From Nocardia asteroides (GTDB taxonomy: Bacteria > Actinomycetota > Actinomycetes > Mycobacteriales > Mycobacteriaceae), in the NCBI GenBank assembly GCA_019930625.1, contig CP082844.1, forward strand, positions 7,293,764 through 7,357,763: a stretch of DNA of 64,000 nucleotides. The letters run 5' to 3'. The notes beneath the pieces were generated by a model that had not been told where the DNA came from, ran no database searches, and saw nothing but the letters and a program-made list of their open reading frames with translations. Positions 8,643-17,199 of this stretch are shown here, one piece after another. Each line of letters begins with the position of its first letter. The first letter of the stretch is position 1. The translations under genes were made by a program, and so were the position numbers.

Positions 8643-8825
8643 ATCGGGATTCTGCCTCGTCCGAGCCGCGCGGATCGTGCAACGCGAACAACCGGCTTCC
8701 CGGCTGAGCGCGTCGCGGTCGGCTCGCCCGTCCTCGGCGATCGGCGTGCGCCTCCCGGCTTTCGCACCGGAGTGTTCGATGCTAGCGTCTGGTCTCGAAA
8801 TAAGACTGCCAAAGGAGGCGGGGGA

Positions 8826-9512
8826 ATGACAGTGACGACCGACGAGTTCACGGCGCTGACCCGGGTGCTCGACCAACGGTGGACGTGCAGGCAATTCCGC
8901 GGGCAGCCCGTCGAGCGCGACACGGTCCGCGCCCTGCTGCGGCTGGCCCAGCGGACGCCGTCGTGGTGCAACACCCAGCCCTGGCAGGTCGTGGTGACCG
9001 AAGGCGCCGGAACCGATCGCTTCCGGAAGGAACTGCTCGAACACATCGCCACCGCCACGCCCGCACCGGATTTCGCGTTTCCGGCGCAATACACCGGTGT
9101 CTACCGGGACCGCAGGCGGGAATGCGGCAAGCAACTGTATGAAAGCGTCGGCATCGGCAAAGGCGATCACGAGAAGACCATGCGGCAAGCCGTGCGGAAC
9201 TTCGAACTCTTCGACGCGCCGCACGTGGCGATCGTGACCAGCGAAGCGGACCTGGGCGTTTACGGGGCGGTGGACTGCGGTCTCTATATCGGCAGTTTCC
9301 TCCTGGGCGCACAGGCCCTGGGCCTCGGCGCGGCGCCGCAGGCCGCACTGGCTACCTACTCCCCGTTCATCCGGGACTACTTCGGCATTCCCGATCACCG
9401 CAAAATAGTTTGCGGCATCTCCTTCGGCTACCCGGATACGGATCACCCGGTCAACAGTTTCCGCACCGCTCGCGCCGAGCCCGACGAGGTCGCCACCTGG
9501 TTCGCCGAGTGA
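8826..9512 (+). CDS. Nitroreductase family protein
   Basis: 228 aa. The protein matches FMN-dependent nitroreductases of the NfnB/NfsA-like superfamily: RWTCRQFRGQPVERDTVRALL, then the FMN-contacting RTPSWCNTQPWQVVV near residue 55, and GAAPQAAL and GFGYP-like segments at the end (ISFGYPDTDHPVNSFRTAR). These enzymes reduce nitro- or quinone-type substrates with NAD(P)H; the natural substrate is not known. ATG 8826 has a strong AAAGGAGG upstream. The gene is followed by a perfect hairpin terminator. Confidence 0.87.
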   Translation: MTVTTDEFTALTRVLDQRWTCRQFRGQPVERDTVRALLRLAQRTPSWCNTQPWQVVVTEGAGTDRFRKELLEHIATATPAPDFAFPAQYTGVYRDRRRECGKQLYESVGIGKGDHEKTMRQAVRNFELFDAPHVAIVTSEADLGVYGAVDCGLYIGSFLLGAQALGLGAAPQAALATYSPFIRDYFGIPDHRKIVCGISFGYPDTDHPVNSFRTARAEPDEVATWFAE

Positions 9513-9533
9513 CGCCCCGAACCGCAGTCTCGA

Positions 9534-9568
9534 CCACCTCCGAGCAGTAACCACCTGCTCGGAGGTGG
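9534..9568. terminator. Hairpin terminator between convergent genes
   Basis: A perfect 14-bp stem, CCACCTCCGAGCAG (9534-9547) with CTGCTCGGAGGTGG (9555-9568), and a 7-nt loop. There is no T-tract, as is usual in these genomes. It sits between the nitroreductase (plus) and SDR (minus) genes and can serve both strands. Confidence 0.75.
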
Positions 9569-9651
9569 CAGAGCAACCCACTTACGACGCACCGCCCGGC
9601 CGAACCCGAACCGAATCGGCGGGGAACGGCACGCCGACCTCGACGTTCATG

Positions 9652-10407
9652 TCACCAGGGCAGCACACCGTATTCGTCGCCCGCCGGAGCGCCCCAACGG
9701 TATCCCCACAACTGCCCGCTCGATCCGCCCGCCGGCAGAGTCGCGAGGTGGACGACCACCTCGGCGCCCTGCGCCGCGGCGCGAAAACCGGTGTTGCCGT
9801 TGAGATCGGTCGCACAGTAACCGGGGTTCGCCGCATTCACCTTGATCGGTGTATCCCACAGTTCCTTGGCATACATCGCGGTCACCATGGTGAGGGCGGT
9901 CTTCGAGGAGGGATACGCGATCGAAGCCATCGGCCACATGGGCCCGTCGGGATCCATCATCAAGGCCAGGGAGCCGACCTCGCTCGACACGTTGACGATA
10001 CGACCGGCCTCCGCGCGGCGCAGTAGGGGCAGCATCGCATTCGTCACGGCCACGACGCCGAACACGTTGGTTTCGTACACCTCTCGCAGGGTCGACAGCA
10101 CGGTGGACGAGGGCTTGCCGTCCCCGTCGAGTCGCCCCGCGATGCCCGCGTTGTTCACCAGGATGTCGAGTTCGCCGAACTCCTCCTCGATCCACGCCGC
10201 CGCTCGCGCGACCGAATCGGCGTCGGCGACGTCCAGTTGAACGAAGCGGGCGGCTGCCCCCTCGGCGTTCAGCTTGTCCGCGGCCGTGGTGCCGCGGGCG
10301 TTGTCCCTCGCCCCGACCAGCACGGTCGCGCCACGGGCGGCGAGCTGTCGAGCGGTTTCGTATCCGATGCCCTTGTTGGCGCCGGTGATCAGTGCTGTTG
10401 TCGTCAC
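9652..10407 (-). CDS. Short-chain dehydrogenase/reductase (carbonyl reductase-like)
   Basis: 251 aa. The SDR cofactor motif TGANKGIGYETARQLA is of the type found in carbonyl reductase-like SDRs. NNAG follows at about residue 83, NVSSEVG supplies the catalytic Ser and YPSSKTAL the Tyr and Lys. NAANPGYCATDLNG near the end is also typical of this subgroup. Start GTG 10407 (VTTTALITG) is the only start giving the proper N-terminus. It lies downstream of, and in the same direction as, an HxlR-type regulator gene, with 188 bp between, so the regulator may control it. Confidence 0.87.
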   Translation of the reverse strand: MTTTALITGANKGIGYETARQLAARGATVLVGARDNARGTTAADKLNAEGAAARFVQLDVADADSVARAAAWIEEEFGELDILVNNAGIAGRLDGDGKPSSTVLSTLREVYETNVFGVVAVTNAMLPLLRRAEAGRIVNVSSEVGSLALMMDPDGPMWPMASIAYPSSKTALTMVTAMYAKELWDTPIKVNAANPGYCATDLNGNTGFRAAAQGAEVVVHLATLPAGGSSGQLWGYRWGAPAGDEYGVLPW

Positions 10408-10595
10408 ATCACGAGATTGGCAGCTGCCGATCCGGCCGGGGAGGACCGATTTGTACCACCCTCGGGCGCTGGCTGTGCGCCAAGATGTCCTCATGTCGAA
10501 TCGAGCCGAGCTGGCCGCCTTTCTGCGCACGTGGCGCAGTCGGCTGCGGCCCTCGGATGTCGGGCTTCCTGACGTGGGCGCCCGGCGCACACCCT

Positions 10596-11078
10596 TCAGC
10601 GCGTGCTGCCCGCAGCCTTCGCACCGGTGGCGTCGAGCAGACCCGGACCCGGCTCCGGTGTGACATCGCGGGCGGTGAGTTCCTCTCCACACAAATCGCA
10701 CTCGAGGCGTACGTGTGCCTCGCCCGTGCAGTCGCGGTGGCGGTAGCGCACCGGAGGTCCCTCGGGCGCCATGTAGGTGTCGCCCCAATCGCGGATGGCC
10801 AGCAGAATCGGGTAGATGTCGTGTCCTTTGGCAGTGAGGCGGTATTCCTCGTGTGCCCCCACGGCTGCCTTCTGCTTGACGAGGATGCCATTGTCGATCA
10901 GCCGGTCCAGCCGATCCTGCAACCTGCTGCGCGAGATACCCAGTGCGCTCTGGAACGCGTTGAACCTGCGGATGCCGGAGAAGCATGACTTGAGAATCAA
11001 CAGAGTCCAGCGATCACCGAAGATCACGAGTGGGCGCGTGATCGAGCACGGCACATCGGCCAGTTCTTCGTAGCGCAC
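10596..11078 (-). CDS. HxlR-family winged-helix transcriptional regulator
   Basis: 160 aa. The HxlR core is clear: CSITRPLVIFGDRWTLLILKS, then FNAFQSALGISRSRLQDRLDRLIDNGIL and HEEYRLTAKGHDIYPILLAIRDWGD, at about residues 10-95. The protein carries a C-terminal extension with a CDLC pair (near residue 130) that could bind a metal or sense redox state. HxlR proteins respond to aldehydes, quinones or disulfide stress. The reductase gene downstream fits that theme, but the signal here is unknown. Confidence 0.88.
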   Translation of the reverse strand: MRYEELADVPCSITRPLVIFGDRWTLLILKSCFSGIRRFNAFQSALGISRSRLQDRLDRLIDNGILVKQKAAVGAHEEYRLTAKGHDIYPILLAIRDWGDTYMAPEGPPVRYRHRDCTGEAHVRLECDLCGEELTARDVTPEPGPGLLDATGAKAAGSTR

Positions 11079-11390
11079 CTCCCGATGCTACCGACCGCTC
11101 CGCCGCTCGCGCCCCGTGAAACCTCACTACCGCTGGGGGTGGGTGACCGGGGGTTTGCCACCCACCGGGAAGCAGCGCTGCATCAGCGGTCGGACCCGGG
11201 TCCCGTTGACTACCCGAGCGATGACGGCGGCGACTTGCGACCGACAGCCTGGGACGTGATCCATATCACGAACCATCTGGTCGGAAAGCGCCGTTGTGCG
11301 TATGCTGACGATTCGCCGAGAACGGGTGCCGCTCACGAGGTGCGCCGCCCCTCGGGCGCAGTGCCGGCAAGAAAGAACGAGTGCCACCTG
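11079..11390. other. 312-bp divergent control region, HxlR gene / terpene cassette
   Basis: No gene is seen here. The region holds an 8-bp inverted repeat (GGTGGGTG 11138-11145 and CACCCACC 11159-11166) with a 13-nt loop, and the CRP-like dyad at 11255-11270 annotated separately. The start of the P450 (11391) has no strong Shine-Dalgarno sequence; GAAAGAACGAG is the nearest purine run. Confidence 0.5.
11255..11270. promoter_or_regulatory. CRP/GlxR-like binding site upstream of the terpene cassette
   Basis: The 16-bp element is CGTGAT (11255-11260), CCAT, ATCACG (11265-11270), a perfect dyad containing the GTGA-N6-TCAC core of actinobacterial cAMP-receptor-type sites. Its centre is about 128 bp before the P450 start, a distance compatible with either activation or upstream repression. 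Confidence 0.5.
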
Positions 11391-12758
11391 ATGAAGCGAT
11401 CCGCTGCTCCCGTGATTCCGACCGCGCCGGGTGCGCTGCCTCTTATCGGCCACAGTCTGGCGCTGCTACGGCAACCGTGGACATTCCTCGAGTCGTTGTC
11501 CGCCCTCGACAGTGGTTTGGTCCGGGTACGGATCGGTCCGATGGCTACCGCAGTTGTGGTGTGCGATCCGGTTCTCACCCAGCAGGTGCTGCGTAACGAC
11601 CGTGTCTTCGACAAGGGCGGCCCATTGTTCGAAGTCGCTCGGCATGTTGTGGGCGACAACGTGATCACCGCCTCCCACGACGCGCACCGACGGCAACGCC
11701 GCCTGATTCAGCCTGCCTTTCATCGCGGCCGCCTACCTGGCTACGTAACCGCGATGTCCAGGGAGATCGATGCGGTGACCGATCGATGGCGCGACGGTGA
11801 AACCATCGACGTACTGTCCGAGATGTTGCACATCACGCTTCGCAGTTTCCTGGCGGCGATGTTTTCCGAGAGTTTGACACCCGCCGCACTCGACCATGCA
11901 CTGTCGGATGTCACGACGATCGTCGCAGGCCTTTACCGGCAGGTGTTACTTCCACGGCCACTCGATAAACTCCCGACTCGGCGCAATCTCCGTTATCACC
12001 GCGCGCGTGCCGGCCTGCGCCGGCTCGTCGATCGGATCGTCGACAAGCGGCTCGACGAGGGCGCCGACCACGGTGACCTGCTGTCGAGCCTGATCGCGGC
12101 ACATGGGGGCGCTGCTCGGTGCGATAGGGACTCGCTGCACGATCAGTTGACTGCCTTTTTCATCGCGGGATCGGAAACAACCGCGAGCGCCCTGGCCTGG
12201 GCGTTGTACCTGTTGTCCCGGCACCCCACTACCTGGCGAGCTGTGCAGCTGGAAGCAGACCGGGTATCGCTGGATGGCCATATGCGATACGGCCACGCAA
12301 GCGAGCTGACGACGACGCGCCGGGTGCTGGCCGAGACCCTGCGGCTCTACCCGCCGGGGTGGCTGTTCACACGGACGGTGACCACCGAAACACTGCTCGG
12401 GGGATATCGGTTGGCTCCCGGCACCGCAGTGGTCTACAGCCCGTACCTCCTGCACCGCCTCCCCACCATGTTCCGCGAGCCGTCCCGATTCGATCCGGAT
12501 CGCTGGGACGCCGATCCCGGCCTCGACGACTGCCCCTCCTACATTCCATTCGGCGCCGGCGCCCGACGCTGCGCGGGTGAACATTTCGCGCTCGCCGAAG
12601 CCACGCTCACACTCGCCACAATCGCCCGCCGATGGCAGCTGCTGCCGTCTTCGATGCGGCCGGTCCGACCCGCCGTGGCCATGGCGCTGCGACCGCGCGC
12701 GTTTCGCCTCCGGGTAATGGCCCGAACTCACGCCGAGAGCGGTGTAGCGCAGTCATGA
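11391..12758 (+). CDS. Cytochrome P450, terpene-associated
   Basis: 455 aa. All P450 landmarks are present: I-helix oxygen-binding AGSETTASAL near residue 260, ExxR as ETLRLYPPGW, the PERF-like FREPSRFDPDRW and the heme-cysteine loop FGAGARRCAGEHFA near residue 395. The N-terminal IPTAPGALPLIGHSLALLRQP is typical of bacterial P450s linked to sesquiterpene synthases (CYP170/CYP183-type). It probably oxidises the product of the terpene synthase whose ATG overlaps its TGA stop (ATGA at 12755-12758), so the two are translationally coupled. The substrate, regiochemistry and redox partners are unknown; no ferredoxin gene is adjacent. Confidence 0.9.
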   Translation: MKRSAAPVIPTAPGALPLIGHSLALLRQPWTFLESLSALDSGLVRVRIGPMATAVVVCDPVLTQQVLRNDRVFDKGGPLFEVARHVVGDNVITASHDAHRRQRRLIQPAFHRGRLPGYVTAMSREIDAVTDRWRDGETIDVLSEMLHITLRSFLAAMFSESLTPAALDHALSDVTTIVAGLYRQVLLPRPLDKLPTRRNLRYHRARAGLRRLVDRIVDKRLDEGADHGDLLSSLIAAHGGAARCDRDSLHDQLTAFFIAGSETTASALAWALYLLSRHPTTWRAVQLEADRVSLDGHMRYGHASELTTTRRVLAETLRLYPPGWLFTRTVTTETLLGGYRLAPGTAVVYSPYLLHRLPTMFREPSRFDPDRWDADPGLDDCPSYIPFGAGARRCAGEHFALAEATLTLATIARRWQLLPSSMRPVRPAVAMALRPRAFRLRVMARTHAESGVAQS

Positions 12759-13843
12759 TCGGATGCACACCCACCGGTCGGCACGACAACACCGTGGATG
12801 TCGACAGCCGACTCCGTCGCCTCCCCCCGATCGCCGTCTTCTGCCCGATCGAATCCGCGGTACATCCGCAGGCCGGCGAGCTCGAAATGGCGTCGATGCA
12901 GTGGCTGGCCGGCTTCGACCACCTCGGGGGCGCCGAGTACCGGCGCCGCCTGCTCGCCACGAGATCGGCCGAGTTCGCCGCACGTGTGGCGCCCCACGGC
13001 ATCCTCGACAGACTGCAGATCGCGGCGGACTGGGACTACTGGGGATTCGCATTCGATGATCGCAGCGACGACGGTGCCCTCGCGAGGGATCTCGCGGGCT
13101 TCGTTGCTTATACACATCGGCTTATGCGATTGCTGGAGACGCCCGATCCCCGAACCCGCGAGACAGATCCGACGCTGGCGGCCATCGTCGATCTCTCGAC
13201 ACGGTTCTCGGCACAGGTCACCCACGCCCAGCATCGACGTTGGGTCGACGCGCATCGCAGCTGGTTGTTCGGGGTGACCGCCCAGATCGCGGCGACAGGC
13301 GTACCGGATCTCGATCGGTATTTGACGATCCGCTTGAACAATGCCGCAGGCGAGGTGGTCACGGTGATGACCGAACTGGTGACCGGCTACGAGATTCCCG
13401 ACTCGGAATACAGTCACCCCACGATCCGAGCACTGTCCGAAATGGCCAGGCTGATAGCGGCGTTGGATAACGACCTGCACTCCTTCGCCAAGACCGTAGT
13501 TATGGGCGAAGCCAACCGGCAGAACATCATAGAGGTCCTCGCCGTGCAAGACGGGTGTTCGAGTGGGTCTGCTGTCTCACGCGCGATCTCGCTGCGGGAC
13601 CGAATCATGTACCGATTCCTCACGCTGAGCGCGCGAGCAGGGGAGTTCAGCGTCGATACCCGCCAATACATCCGGGATCTCGGGCATGTCATACGCGGGA
13701 ACATCGACTGGGCGCTGACCGTGCCGCGGTACATCGTCGACGGTCAGGCGGTGTCGGAGTTCTTCTCCGTCATCGATACGCCTGCCGATGACTCAGTCCA
13801 ACCGCCTGGGATACCTTGCATCGACTGGTGGTGGCAGCTGTAA
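12755..13843 (+). CDS. Class I terpene synthase with atypical NSE motif
   Basis: 362 aa. The fold signature is a first metal motif FDDRSDD near residue 100 (DDxxD form), the helix H motif NDLHSFAKT near residue 240, and a C-terminal RY (PRYIVDG). These proteins ionise a prenyl diphosphate (FPP or GPP) with three magnesium ions and cyclise it. The canonical NSE triad is NDxxSxxxE; here the ninth residue is Thr, not Glu, so one Mg ligand is altered. The 40-residue N-terminal extension is polar. Start ATG 12755 overlaps the P450 stop. The product cannot be predicted. It ends before a strong terminator hairpin. Confidence 0.85.
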   Translation: MIGCTPTGRHDNTVDVDSRLRRLPPIAVFCPIESAVHPQAGELEMASMQWLAGFDHLGGAEYRRRLLATRSAEFAARVAPHGILDRLQIAADWDYWGFAFDDRSDDGALARDLAGFVAYTHRLMRLLETPDPRTRETDPTLAAIVDLSTRFSAQVTHAQHRRWVDAHRSWLFGVTAQIAATGVPDLDRYLTIRLNNAAGEVVTVMTELVTGYEIPDSEYSHPTIRALSEMARLIAALDNDLHSFAKTVVMGEANRQNIIEVLAVQDGCSSGSAVSRAISLRDRIMYRFLTLSARAGEFSVDTRQYIRDLGHVIRGNIDWALTVPRYIVDGQAVSEFFSVIDTPADDSVQPPGIPCIDWWWQL

Positions 13844-13883
13844 CGCCTTCAACGCGCATCGCGCCCATCCCTCGAAAACGACA

Positions 13884-13924
13884 CGGTCGCCGCAGCCCCT
13901 CGAATAGAAGCGCTGCGGCGACCG
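13884..13924. terminator. Hairpin terminator between terpene synthase and accD6
   Basis: A 13-bp stem: CGGTCGCCGCAGC (13884-13896) pairs perfectly with GCTGCGGCGACCG (13912-13924), with a 15-nt loop. It separates the convergent terpene synthase (plus) and accD6 (minus) genes and probably works in both directions. Confidence 0.7.
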
Positions 13925-13963
13925 CGTGAACCAAGCGTGCCGGAGCCCGCTTCGATGGTTCGA

Positions 13964-15397
13964 TCAGAGCGGGATGTTCTTGTGGTGGCTGGCGCGGGCC
14001 GGGGCCGCGGCAAGTGCCGCGGCGATGGTGCTGCGCGTCTTCGCCGGGTCGATGACCTGGTCGACGACACCGATCGCGATGGCGCGCTCCACGCCGCCCG
14101 CGATGCGCTCGTGTTCGGCGGTGAGCCGCTCGTGCAGCGCCTCGCGCTCCTCCTCCGGCGCGGCCGCGAGGGCCTTCTTGTGCAGAATGCCGACCGCGGC
14201 CTTGGCGCCCATGACGGCCACTTCCGAACCGGGCCACGCGTAGACAGCCGTCGCACCGAGCGAGCGAGCGTTCATCGCGATGTAGGCGCCACCGTAGATC
14301 TTGCGGGTGACCAGGGTGACCCGCGGAACGCGCGCCTCGGCGAACGCGTGCAGCAGCTTCGCGCCGCGCCGGACGACGCCTTCCCACTCCTGGCCGACAC
14401 CGGGCAGGTAGCCCGGGACGTCGGTGATCACGATCAGCGGAATGCCGAACGCGTCGCACAACCGCACGAAACGTGCCGCCTTCTCAGCGCTTTCGGAGTT
14501 CAGGCAGCCGCCCAGGCGGATCGGGTTGTTCGCCAGCACGCCGACCGTGCGGCCGCCGAGACGGCCCAGACCGGTGACGATGCTGCGGGCGTACAGCCCC
14601 TGCAGCTCCTCGAACGACGACTCGCCGTCGACGTTGTCGAGCAGTTCGTGGATGATCGGCTTCACGTCGTAGGCGCGCTTGGCCGATTCCGGCAGCAGAG
14701 CCTTCAGGTCCATGTCGCCGTGCTCGGCCGCCACCAGGTCGAATTCGCCCTGCTCGGCGAACATCGACACCAGGCGGCGCGCGCGGTGCAGCGCGTCGGC
14801 CTCGTCGTGGGCCACGATGTGGGTGACGCCGGACTTCTTGCCGTGCGTCTCGGGACCGCCCAGGGTGGCCATGTCGACCTGCTCGCCGGTCACGCTGCGG
14901 ACCACGTCGGGTCCGGTCACGAAGACGCGGCCTTCCGGAGCCATGATCACGATGTCGGTCAGCGCCGGACCGTAGGCGGCGCCACCGGCGGCGAAGCCGA
15001 GCACCACGGAGATCTGCGGAACCAGGCCGGACGCGCGGACCATGGCCTCGAAGACCAGGCCGACCGCGTGCAGCGCCTCGACGCCCTCGGCCAGGCGAGC
15101 GCCACCGGAGTGCCACAGCCCGACCACCGGGACGCCGGAATCGATCGCGGTGTCGATCGCGTCGACGATGTGCTTGCAGCCCTCCACGCCCATCGCGCCG
15201 CCCATGACGGTGGCGTCGGAGCAGTAGGCCACGGTGCGGACGCCGTCCACCTCGCCGATGGCAGCGAGCACGCCGGACTTGTCACGCGGGTGCAGCGGAA
15301 GGATGGTCCCGGGATCGAAGAAACGCTGGAGTCGGCCGAGCGGATCGCGCGGGTCGGTTGCCGTCTCTTGATGCAACGCGGGAGCGATGATTGTCAT
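13964..15397 (-). CDS. accD6: Acyl-CoA carboxylase carboxyltransferase beta subunit AccD6
   Basis: 477 aa, the normal length of AccD6. It is a biotin-dependent carboxyltransferase (crotonase fold): GGAMGVEGCKH and HSGGARLAEGVEALH in the N-terminal half, RLGGRTVGVLANNP and DVPGYLPGVGQEW in the C-terminal half. In mycobacteria AccD6 joins an AccA biotin carboxylase to make malonyl-CoA for FAS-I and FAS-II. Its position as last gene of the fabD-acpM-kas block matches Rv2247. A hairpin at 15457-15493 lies between it and kas, so it may be partly uncoupled from the upstream transcript. No biotin carboxylase gene is in the window. Confidence 0.95.
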   Translation of the reverse strand: MTIIAPALHQETATDPRDPLGRLQRFFDPGTILPLHPRDKSGVLAAIGEVDGVRTVAYCSDATVMGGAMGVEGCKHIVDAIDTAIDSGVPVVGLWHSGGARLAEGVEALHAVGLVFEAMVRASGLVPQISVVLGFAAGGAAYGPALTDIVIMAPEGRVFVTGPDVVRSVTGEQVDMATLGGPETHGKKSGVTHIVAHDEADALHRARRLVSMFAEQGEFDLVAAEHGDMDLKALLPESAKRAYDVKPIIHELLDNVDGESSFEELQGLYARSIVTGLGRLGGRTVGVLANNPIRLGGCLNSESAEKAARFVRLCDAFGIPLIVITDVPGYLPGVGQEWEGVVRRGAKLLHAFAEARVPRVTLVTRKIYGGAYIAMNARSLGATAVYAWPGSEVAVMGAKAAVGILHKKALAAAPEEEREALHERLTAEHERIAGGVERAIAIGVVDQVIDPAKTRSTIAAALAAAPARASHHKNIPL

Positions 15398-15456
15398 CGC
15401 GTGGTCTCCTCAACCTCAAAAAGTGGGCCGCTGGCGCGGCTGCGTAAGTCGAACCA

Positions 15457-15493
15457 CGGCGGGGCCGGGCCAGTTCGATGGCCGACCCCGCCG
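15457..15493 (-). terminator. Hairpin between kas and accD6 (attenuator or terminator)
   Basis: The outer stem is CGGCGGGG (15457-15464) with CCCCGCCG (15486-15493); an inner GGCC/GGCC pair extends it. It lies in the 121-bp gap between kas and accD6, both on the minus strand. It could attenuate accD6 or process the transcript. Confidence 0.5.
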
Positions 15494-15518
15494 GGATCGT
15501 GTGCAGTCGATCGCGCGG

Positions 15519-16769
15519 CTATGCCCGACCGAAGGCGAGCGCCACATTGTGCCCACCGAATCCGAAGGAGTTGTTGATCGCGTACTCGATCTCCTGGCGG
15601 CGGGCTTCGCCCTTCACCACGTCGAGATCGATCTCCGGATCCTGGTTCTCCAGGTTCAGCGTCGGCGGAACGATGCCGTCGCGGATGCTCATCACAGTCA
15701 GCACGGACTCCAAGGCGCCGACGGCGCCGATCGAGTGGCCGAGCGCCGACTTGGGCGCGTACACCGAGGCATGGTTGCCCACGGCCTTGGTGATCGCATT
15801 CGCCTCGGCGGTATCGCCGATCGGCGTCGCGGTCGCGTGCGCGTTGATGTGCGTGATGTCCTTCTTGGTCAGACCCGCGGACTGCATCGCCCTGGTCATC
15901 GCCCGCGCCGCGCCGTCTCCCGTGGGATCGGGCGCGACGAGGTGGAAGCCGTCGGAGGTGATGCCCGCACCGAGCAGTCGCGCGTGGATGGTCGCGCCCC
16001 TGGCCTTGGCGTGCTCTTCGGTCTCGATGACCATGAGCGCGCCCGCTTCGCCGAAGACGAAGCCGTCGCGATCCTTGTCGAAGGGACGCGAAGCGCCCTT
16101 CGGATCGTCGTTGCGGGTGCTCATCGCGCGCATCATGGTGAACGCCGCGATCGGCACCGCATCGATGAAGCCTTCGACGCCACCGGTGACGACGATGTCG
16201 GCGTCACCCATGACGATCATGCGCCAGGCATTGGCGATGGCCTCGGAGCCGGACGAGCATGCCGAGACCGGAGTGACCACTCCTGCCCTGGCCTTCAGTT
16301 CGAGACCGACAACGGCCGACGGGCCGTTCGGCATGACCATCTGCACAGCCAACGGCGAAATCTTGCGATAGCCGCCGTTCTTCAGCTTGTCCACGGAATC
16401 GATGAGGGCGTCGCCGCCTCCCAATCCGGTGCCGATGGCCACACCCAGCCGCTCCGGGTCGACTTCGGGGCTGCCCGCGTTCCGCCAGACTTCGCGACCG
16501 AGCACGGTCGCGAGCTGCTCGACGTAGGCCATGCGCCGACATTCGACACGAGACAGCAGAGTGTCGGGCCGGACCTTCAGATGACCGCCGATGCGGACCG
16601 GAAGATCGTATTCCTCGACGAAGGAATCCTCGAGAACGTCGATGCCGCTCTCGCCGTTGAGGAGTCCCTTCCACGTCGCATCGACGTCACCCGCGATCGA
16701 CGTGGTCGCCGCAAGGCTGGTTACGACGACGTTGGGGAAATTCCCGTTCAAGGTGGAAGGAGTGGTCAC
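15519..16769 (-). CDS. kasA: 3-oxoacyl-ACP synthase of FAS-II (KasA/KasB type)
   Basis: 416 aa. The enzyme condenses malonyl-AcpM with growing acyl-AcpM in meromycolate synthesis. The active-site cysteine is in VSACSSG at residue 171, the same number as Cys171 of M. tuberculosis KasA. The histidines are in [11 protein letters not shown] and SALGHSIGA, and the tail [13 protein letters not shown] is standard. Start GTG 16769 ([16 protein letters not shown]) matches the KasA N-terminus and lies 10 bp after the acpM stop. Only one kas gene is present where mycobacteria have kasA and kasB in tandem, so this single enzyme may cover the whole elongation. The symbol reflects position and family; KasA or KasB cannot be distinguished. 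Confidence 0.93.
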   Translation of the reverse strand: MTTPSTLNGNFPNVVVTSLAATTSIAGDVDATWKGLLNGESGIDVLEDSFVEEYDLPVRIGGHLKVRPDTLLSRVECRRMAYVEQLATVLGREVWRNAGSPEVDPERLGVAIGTGLGGGDALIDSVDKLKNGGYRKISPLAVQMVMPNGPSAVVGLELKARAGVVTPVSACSSGSEAIANAWRMIVMGDADIVVTGGVEGFIDAVPIAAFTMMRAMSTRNDDPKGASRPFDKDRDGFVFGEAGALMVIETEEHAKARGATIHARLLGAGITSDGFHLVAPDPTGDGAARAMTRAMQSAGLTKKDITHINAHATATPIGDTAEANAITKAVGNHASVYAPKSALGHSIGAVGALESVLTVMSIRDGIVPPTLNLENQDPEIDLDVVKGEARRQEIEYAINNSFGFGGHNVALAFGRA

Positions 16770-16779
16770 AGTTTCGGCC

Positions 16780-17079
16780 CTACTCGGCGTCGAACTTGGC
16801 CTTGAGCTCGGCCGCCGCGTCCGCGTTCTCGGCCTCGAGCTTCTGGATGTAGGCGACGGCGTCGCCAACCGTCTTCAGGCTGGCCAGATCCTCGTCGGGG
16901 ATCTTCACGCCGTACTTGTCCTCGGTCTGAACCGCGATCTCGACCATGGACAGCGAGTCGATGTCCAGGTCATCGACGAAGGACTTCTCGATCGTCACCT
17001 CGGAGGGCTCGATGCCGGTCACCTCTTCGATGATCTTGCCGAGTTCCTCGACGATTTGTTCCTGGGTCAGAGCGGCCAC
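16780..17079 (-). CDS. acpM: Meromycolate-extension acyl carrier protein AcpM
   Basis: 99 aa. The phosphopantetheine site is DIDSLSM with Ser42, and the acidic four-helix ACP core covers residues 1-80. The extra Ala/Glu/Lys-rich tail (about 80-99) is characteristic of mycobacterial AcpM, compared with ~77-aa ordinary ACPs. It carries the acyl chain for FabD, Kas and the FAS-II reductases. Start GTG 17079 follows AAGGGAGCC. It is second in the fabD-acpM-kas order. Confidence 0.95.
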   Translation of the reverse strand: MAALTQEQIVEELGKIIEEVTGIEPSEVTIEKSFVDDLDIDSLSMVEIAVQTEDKYGVKIPDEDLASLKTVGDAVAYIQKLEAENADAAAELKAKFDAE

Positions 17080-17137
17080 TTCGTGGCTCCCTTCTTGTTA
17101 CTTTGTAGGGCTCTACTGGTTTTTTTCGGATCGAGGG

Positions 17138-17152
17138 CGGTAATAGTTACCG
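17138..17152. promoter_or_regulatory. Perfect 15-bp palindrome upstream of acpM
   Basis: CGGTAA (17138-17143), TAG, TTACCG (17147-17152). It is perfect, and unusually AT-rich for this DNA. It sits in the 120-bp fabD-acpM gap, 59-73 bp before the acpM start. It could be an operator for a second promoter inside the operon; the binding protein is unknown. Confidence 0.4.
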
Positions 17153-17199
17153 ACTCTCGGTCACGACCTCGCATCTGCATGCATGGCCGCGGAGGAAAG

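Noticed and set aside
6678..9512. A complete restriction-modification system
   Set aside because: Only a methyltransferase was found; neighbours are TetR and nitroreductase genes.
8643..9581. N-terminal extension of the methyltransferase across the nitroreductase gene
   Set aside because: The extension is antisense to a clear nitroreductase, and the MTase core has its own ATG at 8642.
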